NCBI GenBank assembly: GCA_023512835.1
Contig: CM042086.1
Span: forward strand, 15,512,309-15,576,308
DNA: 64,000 nt
Direction of reading: 5' to 3'
Source: Taxillus chinensis
Taxonomy: Eukaryota; Streptophyta; Magnoliopsida; Santalales; Loranthaceae
A model generated the notes under the pieces. It was not told the origin of the DNA and did no database searches. It was given only the letters and a program-made list of their open reading frames with translations. Position 1 is the stretch's first letter. The number at the start of each line of letters is the position of its first letter. Of the stretch, positions 24,797 through 38,340 are shown in pieces. The position numbers were made by a program, and so were the translations under genes.

Positions 24797-26557
24797 ATGG
24801 CTCCTACCGAAACCGATGCTTCTTCTTCTCTCCCACAAAACGTTCTCCATCCAATTCTATCAATTTCAAACTCAACAACCCTAATCGATGCCCTGGAGGC
24901 CCTCATCGAAACTTCACGGACCTCCAATGGTCGCTCAGACCTCGCCTGCAATAACACACTCCCCACGATCCTCGACCTCACCCAATCCCTCCTCGCCATA
25001 TCAGAAAACCCATCAACCGATCGCCTCCTTCCACTGTCCCTGAAGCTCCTCCGAAACCTCTGCGCAGGGGAGGCCGTGAACCAGGACTCCTTCATCGAGA
25101 ATGGTGGGGTGGAGATCGTTTCTAGGGCTTTGAGCTCTGTTGGTGATCTGGGTTTTGGGTCTACACGCGTGGGGTTGCAGGTCCTGGCCAATGTTGTGCT
25201 GGCTGGGCAACAACATCAAGGTTCTGTTTGGCGTCATTTTTTCCCGGATATGTTTTTGAGGATTGCCCGGATTCGGAGGAGGGAGACTTGTGATCCTCTG
25301 TGCATGATTATCTATGCATGTGTCGATGGGAACCGTGGACTGGCTGGAGAGCTTTGTGGGCATCAAGGCCTGCCTGTTCTGGTTGAAATTGTGCACACCG
25401 CTTCATCGGGTAAAAAACGGTTTTTGTTTTGTGGTTATTGTGTTCCTTTTGGTTTCAATATTTCATATTTCGGTTTAAATTAGGTAAGGGCGACATGACT
25501 GGAAGTCACGGTTCTAGTCGTGGACAGGCCTCGGAAAGGCTGCATTGTCCTGACTCGACCCCTTCCTAGATCCCGCCACTCGGGAGCTTCATGCACTGGA
25601 TATATGTTTTTTTTTTTTTGAAGTTTAAATTAGGTGGATAGTCTAATGTTTGCTGTTTTTTTCGTAATTGTAATAGTTGGCTATGGAGAAGATTGGTTGA
25701 AGTTGCTTCTTTCAAGGTTATTCTTGGAAGAATCCCACTTCCCCTCTTTGCTTCCTTCATTGGGCTTGATTGTTTCATCTGAGAAACACGATGATATCAA
25801 GTGCGTGGATGATTGTTTTGTGTCCGTGCAATCCTTTCTGTTGCATGTCATGTCGGATATCTTGAAAGAGCGAATTGGTGACGTAATTGTTCCCAGTGAT
25901 TTCGCATTGTGTGTGCTTGGAATTTTTAAGGAGGCTGTCAGGGTCATCAATGTTGTCTCCACGAGCAAGTCTGGTGTGACTACGGATTGTTCTACGATCG
26001 ATGTTCTTAAATACTCCCTCACTATTATAAGAGATATGTGTTCCCAGGATGGAGGATGGGGTGGTGATGCGAATATGTTGGATGTCGTTGATTCACTAAT
26101 TTCAGCTGGACTCCTAGAATCGCTCTTGCGTTTGCTTCGTGAGCTTGAGCCTCTGCCAACAACTAAAAGATCCATGAAGCAAGCTGAGACTATTGAAACA
26201 GGGACTTCTTATTCGCTCAAGCTATGTCCTTACAAAGGATTTCGGAGAGACCTTGTGGCAGTAATTGGCAACTGCGCCTACCACAGAAAGCAAGTTCAAG
26301 ATGAAGTTCGACATCAAAATGGGATTGAGTTGCTACTGCAGCAGTGTATTATTGACAGGGATAACCCTTTCTTGTACTTGAAGGAGTGGGCCATTTGGGC
26401 TGTTCGAAATTTATTGGAAGGGAATGCCGAAAATCAAAGGTTAGTGGCTGAATTGGAGCTTCAAGGGTCTGTTGACGTGCCTGAAATTTCTGGGCTTGGT
26501 CTCCGTGTAGAGATAGATCAGAAGACTCGAAAGGCAAAGCTTGTAAATGTCGCATGA
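24797..26557 (+). CDS. MEE50: Ataxin-10-domain ARM-repeat protein, MEE50-like
   Basis: Two exons, 24797-25409 and 25677-26557, give 497 aa. The C-terminal part (about residues 391-465, from KGFRRDLVAVIGNCAYHRK to the EWAIWAVRNLLEGNAENQ stretch) is the ataxin-10 homology domain. The rest is leucine-rich helical sequence of the armadillo type, for example LLPLSLKLLRNLCAGE. The Arabidopsis relative, as I recall it, is MEE50, named from an embryo-arrest mutant; its molecular role is not well established. The start chosen is the MAPTETD methionine. An upstream in-frame ATG at 24608 would add a poly-leucine stretch encoded by the CTT microsatellite, which looks like leader. The single intron holds a SINE. 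Confidence 0.88.
25473..25635 (+). mobile_element. Au-type SINE with perfect 13-bp target duplication
   Basis: The body (25486-25622) has a B-box-like GGTTCTAGTCG, then CCTCGGAAAGGCTGCATTGTCC, CTCGACCCCTTCC and GGGAGCTTCATGCACTGGAT, and ends in a T-run. This matches the 3' part of plant Au SINEs. Both sides carry GTTTAAATTAGGT (25473-25485 and 25623-25635) without mismatch. At 137 bp it lacks the 5' part with the A-box and is presumably 5'-truncated. It lies in the MEE50-like intron, 42 bases before the acceptor. Confidence 0.85.
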
Positions 26558-27807
26558 AGGTGATTCTGTATAGAAACTTTTCACACTACCCAGGCTTGCA
26601 CTATCATCCCTTTCTTCCTTGAGTTCTGAACATGAGGATTGAGGTAGCGACCAGGTTCATGGCTCTAGAATTTTGATAGGGACTTGATGAAGTCGTGGTG
26701 TCTCCTGACTGATGGAACGCATATGATGCTGTATTTTATTAAACGCTCGCCTGAGATTTGAACCCTTGGTTCCCCTTTGGAAAGCAGGGCTGTTCCTTTG
26801 TAATAGTCTTGATTTGAAGAGATTTTAGGTTAGATGAATGTTTCCTTGTCGGCATATTTTCTGTCCAGGTGCGCCATAGAGAGGCTTGAAACTGTAGAAT
26901 ATGATTTTTTTTGGTACATGCTAAAAAAAGGAAGAAGTGTGTACACGTAGCTCTTCCTTGGGCTTTTTATTTTTAACAGAACTCTGTAAAGAGGAAACTT
27001 GAGATATTTGGTGTAATTGGTAAGTTTTATTTATTTTAAATATTTACAAGAAGTTATTGTGGAGGGTGACAACTATTGCACAATTTGTTTGGGTCTGATT
27101 CCATGTGGTCTCACTTTTGGCTTTGCTAAACTTAAGGTTGTAAGGATACGGTATTTTTGTCTTGTGGGGTAGTGGATGCACTCAAAACACAGGATGAACG
27201 CGCTGCAATAATCACACAAGGGTAAACTATTGTTGCTACAATAAATATTCAAAACGTGAGCACTGAACTCAAAATATCTCGTAGAAGTGTCTGCCCGCAG
27301 TTTAGAGTGGCAAAGTTATACAGCCAAGAATAGTTAACCTATTGATAACTTGAATTTCTCACAGCAACGAATCAATTAGCCTTGAAACTGCATTTTTCTT
27401 CTACCTTCTGTTATGTAGTATGATCATGGCTGTTGATATGATATTCTACTATTTTTGTTTATGATTATTCTTTAAGCCAATCAAATATTGGGACCTATGA
27501 GTTGGAGGACTGATATCAAGATTGCATTATGTAAGTGTCTGGAAATTAAAGCGCTGCCTGTGTGATCCTCCAATCGAAGGTTGATGTGCATTCATTTTTG
27601 GTAGAGGCGAAAGGCTGGGGGAGGGCAACAATTATTCTAACCTCATCCTCTAACCTCCACAATGAGATGACAAGGAGATATCAATCTGGAGTAGAGTATG
27701 GCTGGGATTAGATATATGAATCGAATGTTATGTTGCTGTTGAATGACAAGAAATCAACCCACTAGGCTTTCTCTGGTGTGGATTATGAATGAGATTAAAT
27801 CAGTGAA
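26558..27807. other. Convergent intergenic region, MEE50-like to PLD-beta
   Basis: No gene. The first 400-450 bases are probably the MEE50-like 3' untranslated region, and the last 100-200 that of PLD on the other strand. The middle shows nothing recognisable. Confidence 0.5.
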
Positions 27808-30800
27808 TCATATGGTCAAGTTCTCCTGAATGGCAATGAATGAACCCACTATGTTTCCTCCTAAGTCTGGGAATGTTTCACATCCTGGAAGGGGCCTTAC
27901 CTTGCCCTTTCTGTCTACTTCAACAGGGTACTTCATGAGGTGCCCTCTCATCTCTGTTACCTCATCACTTGCATACTGTTTCCAGTTCATCTCACCCATC
28001 AATCTTACATTCCTCACACATTCAATCGTTTCAGGTTGCGTGAAACAGTCTTCGATAGTTCCCATATGCTCGGTCCACAGTGACATCCTAAAGCCATGAA
28101 TCTGCAAAGAAAGCACATGCAGGCATGCAGCTAGTCAGGGACAGCCCTTCACTATAATTTCATCTCTGTAGTGTGTGGACTCAAAATATCTACGGACTAT
28201 TTCTTTTTATTAAATGAATTGAGTGTGCCATGTATGATCTATGAAACTACGAGTTATTCTAGGATATGATACTACAGATTTTAGTATAATTTCAGTGACT
28301 GATCTTTTCTTATGAGTCATTTTCTGAAAGGGATGGTTTTCCAGTAAAACTCAAAAAGCAACTTAAATTGCCGACTATAAGTCAATTAAAAATAATATAA
28401 TCTTAGCTCATATTACCTGCCCGCGTGGATCAGACAGTTTTCTTGCCCAGGTATGATGAGGTTGGTAGGCTCCCATGGCAATCTCTGAGTCACGAGTGCC
28501 TTCCATGGATCGTTGGTTAATGTTTGCGGAACCCAGTATGATGTATTCATCATCCACTATCATTCCCTTTGAATGAACATAAATCATAAAGCGCCGGTTT
28601 TTCCTACTTAGCGCCTGTAGTGCCGCAAGACAAACTAATTGTAGTTACCACACACCAACAAGTATGAAAGCATTGCAGATATTTATGGATTTTAAGCCAT
28701 AAACTCGTGCTGAAATTTACAGGCCATAGAACTGTCTGGAAGCCTACTATTCTATATTTAGTTAAGGAGTGCCATAAAATATGGGTTGTTTTTCCCCTTA
28801 TCATCGATCACATTGATTTACATTTTTAATTCTAATATTGTTTAAAATGTATATATATAATACTATAATAGGATGATGGAAACCTGTTTCCCTACTTTTC
28901 CTTTTGTTTTCACACTGACTAGAGAAAGTTGCGAAGGAGCAAAAGAAAAAACTCTTCAACGGTATACTTCTGCTAATATCATATCTGTACAACATCGTCA
29001 CGTTCGAGACAAAAAAGGCACACCTGGGGAGTGTTTGTTGCAGCAGGGCTGCCATTGTTGGCATTTTCATATCTATCTGCAGGCTCTCGATTACCAAGGC
29101 AGAAGAAGTTAAGGAAGTCCTGGGGTACAAATGCACCCTCAAGCCCCACCTCCACTAAAGCCTTGTAAATGGTTTCATACATCATTTGCATTGTTTTGTG
29201 CTGTGGCAATCAACAATAATTCCATGTGAACATAATGTTGTAAGAAATTAGCATGCAGTTATGAAATTCATTAAACATAGAGCCATAGATGAATGCCATG
29301 TGGCAACTAATAAGTCAGCAGCATAAAATAAATGGTTACGCTCAACTTCTGGTTATTAAGAAGCCTAATTGAACTTTTAGAGAGCCGAGCACTAAGCGTC
29401 TTGGTTCAATTGCAACTCACATATAAAGAAGCATTTTGAGTATGCATCTCACAATAGAAATTAGCTAGAGTTTAGAGTTACTGAACCTGCCAAAATAAGA
29501 TGCGTTGTGTAGCAGCACCTGTTGGAATACCCTCTGGCCACATAGGTATCACAATATATGCAGCAAATCTCTCATGGGCTCTTATTTTCTCTGCAATTTT
29601 GAGAGCAATTTCCATTGGAATCAAGTTATTTGCACCTGCAGAAAAGATGTATGTTACAAATCCACCTTTGGAATAAAGAAAAAAAGCAGTCAGCCTGTGA
29701 GGTGACCTTCCCATTCTTAATATCCTATAACTACATAATAAATTATTCCTCAAATTCTGTCCTTGTAAAGATAATATTAGAACTGAAGAGATTCATTCAA
29801 ATATAGGGGTAACTTTGATTGAGGATACTAAGAGAATTTATATAAGTTCAAGTTGCAGGAAGAGTTTTGAAGATGCACCATTGCATCATTTTCAACGTAA
29901 CATTGAAATAATATGGATATAATCTTAATTCCTCAAATCACGTGAAATGATTAGGATATAATCTTATATCACATGAACTAATTAGGATGTAATGACTCAT
30001 ATTATGATCTCATTCGGGGCATGTTGTAGTTCTCACCTAAGTCTTTGTGTGAACTCCAATTGTATGAGGATCCAATAAAATACTGGTTCTCAATGTAAAT
30101 GAAATGCTGGGCAGCACGAATGGCCTTTACATATGCTGTATGTATGCTCATGTCAATTAGTATGTTCTTCCCACATACAAGATTCTGTTAGAATAAAATA
30201 GTCAGATAAACTTTTTATTTTTCGTAGAAGTGTCATTTAGAAAGTGAAAGGAAAACATGAAAGCACAAAACCTTGTTTGTACCATCCTTTGGATCCTTTG
30301 GGAAGCCTTTGACTGAATTTGAATCAATTGAACGAAAGACCTGTATTTGGAAAGATGAATAGTGATTATTATAAATTTATCCAAATATGATACAATTAAT
30401 TCCAAAAACTCTTGATTTCTAATTACCTGGACATGCCAAGATTCATGATCATTTTCATTATGGGAAGGACAGTCTGAAATCCCAATGATATCTGGAATTC
30501 TTTCTATCCTGAGCAAAGCATCATCATATGACATTTTTGTTGCCATTTTTTTCAGTTTTTTAATTCCATGGCGTTTTGAAGCCTTGAACCACCGCTCTTG
30601 ATAGTTGGTTAGAATATCATACGCTGCTGGACCATCAATTTTACAGTGCAAATCATGCCACGGTTCTCTTGGACAACCAAAGGCGTTACCCTGTCCCAAG
30701 TAACAAAAATGACATCAAAGTGACACCAAGGAACTAGTGCGAGTTGTAGAAGAGGTTTAAGAACTAATTCCTCAAGGAAATGTAATAGGATGAGATGATG

Positions 30801-33800
30801 AGATTGTATACCACAAGTCCTACAGGCATTGCCTGCTTGTTGCAATTATACTTCTATTCTATATGCTTTCTTTTCTCTTAATGTTGTGCTCTCCTTATAA
30901 CCTTGTTTTCCTTATAACCCTTCATTGGATTTTAATTTATCCAGATATGTTCTTATCAGGTTTATACCTTTGTTAGCTTTAAGTGTCTGAATTTATAATA
31001 ACCACTTTATTTGAACCTTGAGGAGAGGGTTGAATGAAACTGTTTTCCTTATAACCCTTGGTTAGATTTTAATTTAATTTATCTACATATATCCTTATCA
31101 AGTTTAGACCTTCATTAGCTTTATGTGTCTAAATTTATACCGATCAATCTATTTGAACCTTGAGTATGAAGGCCATTTGAGACACTATTTTCTGAAAGTG
31201 AGTTTTCACAAAAAAAAAAAAAAAAAATCCTACTTACGAATGTTTGGGTAATATTCATAAAAAAAGATTGTTTAATTGTGTTTAAAACAGATAATTAGCA
31301 AGGTGTAAAGTTTATTTTAATAATCTCACAAATTTGAACTGAACCCAACTTTCAACTTCTCATCTAGTTACTAATTTTTTTTTCTAGCTATTGTTGTTAA
31401 AGAGAGCACTTCCTTATTTACGTTACTTTGTACTGATTAGTTGTCTTTGACTAGAGAATGCAAAATCAAACAACCCTTTCATACTAATCATCTTGTAACA
31501 ACATCATAGTAGTAATTAATTTATGGATTACAATATTTACCTTCTTGTTGTGGGGCTAAAACTAATGAAAATTAAGTTCACTTTTACTATATTTCTTTGA
31601 CACCAATAGAAATTAGATATAAATGGAAGTTGCAAATGGGTGTTCTGAGAAATACCAGAGAATATTGGACTTGGTGCACCATGGATCTTAACCCCTGCAA
31701 GTAGAGGTGGCAATAGCCTCATGTGGCTGGTCACACCATAAGCCTTTGTATAAGTTTCACGGTTGAGGTTTGTAGTGTATTTTTTTTCATGGAATTATGT
31801 GAGCATGCTGTAGAAATCCTTTCAGCATTTGTATGTTTTTGTACACAACTAATTTAAGAGAGCTCAATTCTTTGGCTTGTCCGACTTCACAGCATGCCTG
31901 TTACACATCCAGTGAGTTTGAGACAAGTCCTCTTATACTAATTACATCAGTGACTCGGTAGGATATATCATCTATATTTTTGGATTGATGCCTTTGGAGG
32001 CTCTTAGTTGGCATAATTTCAGGCAGGATCTTAATTAGACTCTGGTGTATTTGTTTTACTTATATTGGAGTATCAGATGTATGGACAGTGATTTTATTTA
32101 TTTATTTATAGATTAACACTCAATTTTATAAGGGTATGTTGGGATATTTCATGGATTGCCACATTCTTAGTACTGGCAACGGATCTGTTTGTTGAGCTAG
32201 ATAAGCAGGTTTTAATGTCTCGTGCAGACATTTACATAAGAAAGTCTTATGCATTGATTTGGGTGTGCAAGCAGATATATTGTAAGGGATGAATTTAAGG
32301 AAGTGGATATTCGATACTATAAATTAGAGTACAAATGGAGTAAAACAAAACAAGGAAGGAAGACACTGAAAGTGGAGGTATACTAGCGAAAAGAAAGCCT
32401 CTTGAGTTCGTTTGTAGCCCATATTTTAGTTTTATCTAATATTGAGGTATACTGAAAAAATTTGGTTTATATTTATATATATTTCCTGTTTCAATGGCCC
32501 CTCATGATACCTCCCAAATTTAAGTAAAACATTAGATTTCAGTCTAATAATTTACCAAAGGGACTAATAATCATGCATATCCTACCACCAATATTACTTA
32601 ATTGAATACAAAGAAGGATACATTAAAAAATCAAATAAAAAGCCTGATAATTCAGCTAAAATTATTTTTAGCAATTGATCTCATAGGGATCGAAGCTTGA
32701 CGTAATAATAGAATTATTGCTTAATGACTTAAAAGTCACAAATTCGACTCACGGACATGCCTATTGCAATTAAATTAATTATAGAAAAAGATTGAGTCCA
32801 TATTGATCCATATAGTCTGATTCCTTTTTAGACCTCATTACTTGCAGAAGCATTGCAAACTGAGTTAAGATATATGAACTGAAAATTTTGTGCATAAATA
32901 AATATATTAAAACGTATCATGCACTAGGTTAAAATATTTAAACTAAAAATTTTGTGTATAAATAAAAATGTTAAAATTTAAAAAATATGAAAATTTTCTA
33001 TCATTGACAAACTGCAAAAGAGGTATACAACTGTGTATCCTCATTCTAATTTCAATGCTATTCTCCTAAAATTTGTACTTCAATTTCAGTTTTAGAGTAA
33101 GGGTTGAAGGCAATACAATATTGAGCAAGGGTTAAAGTAATTACCGCAAAACAAGGGTTATGATAGTCATCCATATGTGCTGTTTGGAGTGTTCTAAATA
33201 AGGAGTGATGTGGAGTGTCATATCGGCCATCGCATAAATCGAGTCCTCCAACAAAGGCTACAATTTTCCTTCTATTATCTCCTGCATCAGCATCCACAAT
33301 CACTGTCTTCTGATGGTGTGTATATATTGTTTCAACTTCCTGATAATAGTAAGAGAACATAAAGTCAACGCATGAAGAAGAAATACCAACAAAATATATG
33401 AAACAAAAAAAAAACAAAAATCCCAGTATGGAAACAAATACACACTAGCAAAGTGCATGTCCCTAAACAATAATGCAGTGACAATTGGATTAATTCCTGT
33501 TATGTCAGGAGTGGCTTAGCTATAATAACATTTGATGTCTGATAAGCAGGTTACATAAAATAAAATCCGTGTAATAGTCAAGTAGGACTGCTTCCTGATA
33601 ATATAAGAGTATGAGAAAATGCAGGTTTCTTAATCAGATATCCAAAAATAAATAAAAAATATTTGAATGACTTAAAAAAAAATTATTAGCAACTCCGTCT
33701 GTTTGATCTAAGGAAACCATATAAAAACATAATATTCATGTCTAACCCTTTGTTTGATCCAGCTGTGACGCTTTCCAGCAATGCGGGGAGAAAGCAGCAC

Positions 33801-36034
33801 TTGCACTGAGGAATGCTTGAAAAAACGGCGAGTTTCCTCATCATGAGTTTGCATAATTCCATCCTGCGTGATTATTTTTTAATAGAATGACTGGAAAGTG
33901 AAATCAATGCGTTTTTTCTAACAACCATTTAAAAAAAAGTAGCATTGCAGAATATTATTTCTCAAAATACATTTATTGCAAAACACAACACTAAAGGCTT
34001 GGATGATTCTATGGAAACGATGCACATCAGAATTTGATTAAAACACAGTAATATGATAAGTTATAATAACTTAAGATTGGAGTATTTAGTATCACATGGG
34101 TGTTTCTATCTCTTTACATACACAAACCCATAAAAGATAACTAAAGTCAATGTATAAATTATAATTCACTGGCACAAATAATTTCATATTAAACAGATTG
34201 AATAGCTATCATATTGGGTACAAGGCCTCTTGTTTTACTTTATTAGCCGCTGAAATATCAATTTATGGATACATTAGTAAACAGCCAAAATAATTCCCAT
34301 TGAGTTAAACCTATGACACTAGTTGCTCAAATTCAGGAAACTCATGAATCAATTACTGCAATTTTAAGTTCTTAATTATTTTTAGTAGCCGAGAGTTGCT
34401 TGTTTGGATTTACAGTGTCGTGTGTACCAAGGCAGAGCTGCAGCACCAATAACTTAGTACAACTAAAATTAGTTACTTACTGTTCTATATCCCAAAATGT
34501 TCCTTGAAGTAGGGTCATCCCACACTAAAAGCAGCACTCTCACACCTTCCTGCGACTTGGATTTTAGTAGTTCACCCAACGTGTGATCTGATGTATGACT
34601 AGCACTACGAACCAGCCTTACTTTGTGCCAGACAGACCACCCTGTGATGTATACCAAGCGCCTTGCCTGACGTATCGCATCAAAGATGTCATGCCAACAC
34701 TTTCCATGGACGTAATTAGTCTCCTGATCAATTTTAATATTTGGTAGGCAGCCATCTGGAACATGAGCATCTTGATATAGTGTCACTGTGCCACCCCTTC
34801 TAAGAGGAAAGTATGTGCCAGGAACCCCATTGTAATCAGGTCCTGCCCCCACGCCGTGATAGAAAATACTCAGTTTCTTCATTGAGAAGTACTGGATTGA
34901 AATAGTCAAGACAGCTCCGGGTTTACATTGTCTCCCATTACTATGTAGAATTGGAAAGGTCCCTTCAACCTTTTCCCCAGAGTATATCTGATCCACAGGA
35001 ATGCTGACAGAACCTATGAGCTGAGATCCCACTATGTCGCTGTCTTTAACAACAAAAATCACTTCAGCAGCATAATGTGCAACTGGAACATTAAACTGTT
35101 GATTCCAGACAGGGTTCTCACTATTGCTAATCACAAAAGTCCTCCCTAGAACAGCACTTGTTAAAGAAATTGAGACATATGGGTCACTAGTGATCTTATG
35201 GGCAATACGCCCTTCAATTTTGCTGGTCATGTTCCCCGGTAGTTTATGAAGCATGTCTCCTATGGTTTTATGAAACATGTCCATGTTGGGCAGGTTTTTT
35301 GCCTCCTTAACAGAAATGACCAAATCCCCATGCAGGAGCAGGACCTTGAAGGACACTTTATTTGTCTGTGTGTCAAGAAAAGGCACAATGTGCCTAGAGT
35401 GGGCTGACTCCCAACAATCCGAAGATGAACTATTTCTACTCAACGTAGGGTATCCAAGAGGCAATGGTGGCATGTTCGAATGGTTGTCAGTAAAATGGGC
35501 ACCACCGACTATAGGCTTGTCTGAGGGTGGGTAAAGAGCAGGAGGATAAAAATGGTCAAATGTTTCAGCACTGTGACCTGCTCCTGAGCCTGGTGTGCTT
35601 TCCTGGTGCTGGTGTCCCAGAAGATGGGGGTACGTTTCAGAAGTCGGGTAAAGCCCAGATTGTGGGTAGTGGTAGTGGGATATACTGCAATGAAAACTGC
35701 CATGATGTATGAGGGTTGGTCGAGGAGAAGAAGCACTGCCTGCAGGAGGAACTAGGTGTCCAAAAGGGTTGAGACAAGGACTTGAATGAGGCTGTGGAGG
35801 AGGGTACTGATACTCCAATGTGGCCGAATGGGAGGTTGGAGAAGGGGGGGAAGAAGTAGAATATGGAGGCGGCTGCAACGGGTATGGGTAAGAATGGGGA
35901 GGATTGTAGGGTGGGTAGGAGGGGTAAGCAGAAGAAGCAGAAGGTTGGTATGGAACATTTTGGGGATGAGGAGAGCGATGGTTCTGAAGGTAACCGTATG
36001 GATTGTTGTATTTTTGATTACCGTAATTGTCCAT
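27808..36034 (-). CDS. PLDB1: Phospholipase D, beta class
   Basis: Ca2+- and PIP2-dependent enzyme that hydrolyses membrane phospholipids to phosphatidic acid. Ten minus-strand exons: 34481-36034, 33747-33863, 33145-33339, 30427-30690, 30272-30340, 30037-30184, 29487-29635, 29024-29200, 28417-28614 and 27808-28101. All phases match; 1054 aa. Residues 1-220 are a P/Y/S/H-rich, disordered extension typical of the beta class. A C2 domain spans about 230-385 with acidic Ca2+ ligands D252, D284, D331 and D333. The first HKD motif is H566-x-K568...D573 (HHQKTVIVD) and the second H905-x-K907...D912 (HSKGMIVDD). The motif [12 protein letters not shown] and the ending [10 protein letters not shown] are classic. 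Intron 3 is 2.45 kb and holds an old SINE. The start is the first ATG of the open exon. Beta versus gamma is judged from the long N-terminal extension. Confidence 0.95.
32685..32867 (+). mobile_element. Old, degraded Au-type SINE in PLD intron 3
   Basis: Order of recognisable words: AAGTCACAAATTCGACTCACGG (B-box-like), ATGCCTATTGCAA, then GACCTCATTACTTGCAGAAGC and ACTGAGTT. This is the order of an Au SINE but with many transitions. No target duplication is visible. It is far more diverged than the copy at 25473-25635. Confidence 0.4.
32870..32985. repeat. Short tandem duplication in PLD intron 3
   Basis: Two adjacent, imperfect copies of about 57 bases share AACTGAAAATTTTGTG / AACTAAAAATTTTGTG followed by TATAAATAAA. 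No function is visible. Confidence 0.55.
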
Positions 36035-36259
36035 GAATCAGAACAGCAACTATGTACAAACTTTCAACAAATTATATACATAAGAAAAGAACCCAGAAAA
36101 TACAAATACAAACGGATTGAATGACATAAGAGCTCAACAGGAAATTGAATTACTCATATGAACAACCGAGGAACAAATCAACCAAATGAAGGGTATGGTA
36201 TGTGTTTCAGAGATGTGTTATGCGTATCATACAATTAGATTGAAGGATTTGGATTAGAT

Positions 36260-36261
<2 letters not shown>

Positions 36262-36328
<67 letters not shown>
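36262..36328 (+). repeat. (GA)n microsatellite upstream of PLD-beta
   Basis: A run of about 66 bases of GA on the + strand, or CT on the PLD transcript strand. It lies 230 bases before the start codon, in the probable leader or promoter. Confidence 0.95.
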
Positions 36329-36331
<3 letters not shown>

Positions 36332-38340
36332 AACCTTTGAAAGAACAATGTTTGGAAGTTGAAAATCAATGTGGGTATGTCTGAGAGCCGTGTTTTGTTT
36401 TGTTACACAAACGGATTGAATTGGATCCCAAACGAGAAAAAAAAAACCTCACAGAGAATTGATTGAATGATCTTCAGAAAGGAAAAGCAGAAACAGAGAA
36501 AAACAGTGCTTGGGAGATTAATATAACAAGCTTGAAACGAAGAAAGAAAAAAAATGGTCGGTTTATTGTTTGATGGGATTTCAAATTTCTGTTGTTAACA
36601 AACTCTGTGAAGTAATTGATAACACCTTGAGAAAACGACAACAACGTAACGAAACAAAAGATGATGTTACGTCATCAGACAAAGCGTACTTGGGGCTTTG
36701 GAGGTTGGGTAGAGAACTAAATTTGTTTTTATCAGATTAAAGATACGATTAATTAATTTAAATAACAATTAAAGCTTAATTTTGGTGGTTGCTAAATTTT
36801 TAGACATAATAAAAAAAAATACCACTAGATTTTGTTTCTCGGCGATCATTCAACCTTCACTTCACCATATCGGTAGTAATGAACGCTGATTTCATTGATG
36901 AAAATTTTGATACTTTTATTCTTTTCTGTGTGATTGTTTGGTTTGAATTTTAATTTTTATACTATGTTTTTTGTTCATCATCAGTTATAATTGTAAAAAT
37001 AATTTTTATTTGATATGATATAAAATATGTATTAAAAATAGTATATTTTTAAAAATAGGTGTTAAATTTAAAAAAATAATAAGATAAAAATTATAAATTA
37101 TAATTTTTTAAATTAAAATATAAAATATATGATATTTTATAATCATATGTAATTAATATTTAATTATATATATAATTTTAAAAAATATTTAATGAATTCA
37201 ATACTAAAATTCATTTTAAAAGTTAGCTTCACCAAATACCACATACAAACAAAAAAAGGCAGTACACTTCTCCTTGATTTTGCCAAATTTAAAATTATTG
37301 TTCATAAAATTATCGAATGGAAAAACATTAACCTTCCCAAGTAGGGCTGTAAATAAACCAAACGTTCATAAACAAACTCGCGTTCGGCTCGATAAAAGAT
37401 CATTTATGTTCGTTCGTTAATGAATAGTATCATTCGTGAACAGTTCGCGAACACCATTGTTATATTTGTGAACATGTTCGTGAACGTTCATGAACAATTG
37501 TTCACGAACCGTTCGTAAATATCGTTCGTGTTCGTGAAAATTATTTGTGAACAAGAGATTAACAAATCAATTAATATGTATAAAAGTTGTTTTATATATA
37601 TGTGTCCCATTGTTGAAGCCTAATTTCAATATGATGGTACTCTTCCATTTCTAACACCTTTCATATGTCTCCCACTGAAGCTACCTTCCCTCATCAATTT
37701 TCTACCTCCGATCTTTCCATCTCACCACCTAAAATATTCAAACTTTTCTAAGCCTCTTTCAATTTCCCTTCAACATCTTTTCAAACCATTGATTATTGTT
37801 ACCCTATCCCTGATCCTCTTTACCTGCCCGACCCATGCAACACGTGCCTACAAACACCCTCTCCTCCGAACTGTTCCCCAAACATTTTCCTACTTTCCCC
37901 TCCCACCTCCTGTTTCTCTATCCTTTTTAGCTCTTACCAAAAATATTATCAACATTCAACACGCGTTGAAGGTATATTACATTCAACACGAGTTTTAAAT
38001 GTTTCAAATTATTATTTTCTGTGACAAATAACCTTCATAGGCGTTGTTGGTTAATTTGAAGTTGGCTTAAAACCTGTTTTGAATTATTACATGTTTATCT
38101 TACACCCTTCTACTACAACCAAAATGTCAAGAAATTTTCAAAACACAAATACATATCAATTAATAACCTTTATAGTACTAATTAGTATAATACATGGAAA
38201 TAATAATTCATTACAATATTATATAAATCTTATTTTATAAATTTTATAAATTTTACTTTTATGTTGCATTAAATTATAAAAAATTATTATTAAATAAAAA
38301 ATAATATAAATATTACTTTAATAATACAAAAAGTAACTTT
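36329..38340. other. Intergenic region, PLD-beta promoter side
   Basis: No gene. The first 400 bases are probably the PLD promoter. The sequence from 36720 to 37320 is extremely AT-rich. A repeat block rich in TTCGTGAAC words follows at 37340-37560. Short open frames such as 37789-37998 have no recognisable domain. Confidence 0.5.
37340..37565. repeat. TTCGTGAAC-rich dispersed repeat
   Basis: It begins AGGGCTGTAAATAAACC and then repeats permutations of the partly palindromic words GTTCGTGAAC, GTTCATGAAC and TTCACGAAC many times over 200 bases. The opening resembles the ends of widespread non-autonomous plant DNA elements. A matching opposite end was not found. Confidence 0.55.

Noticed and set aside
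24664..25191. 175-aa minus-strand open frame
   Set aside because: Antisense to MEE50-like exon 1, with a poly-Arg stretch from the CTT repeat.
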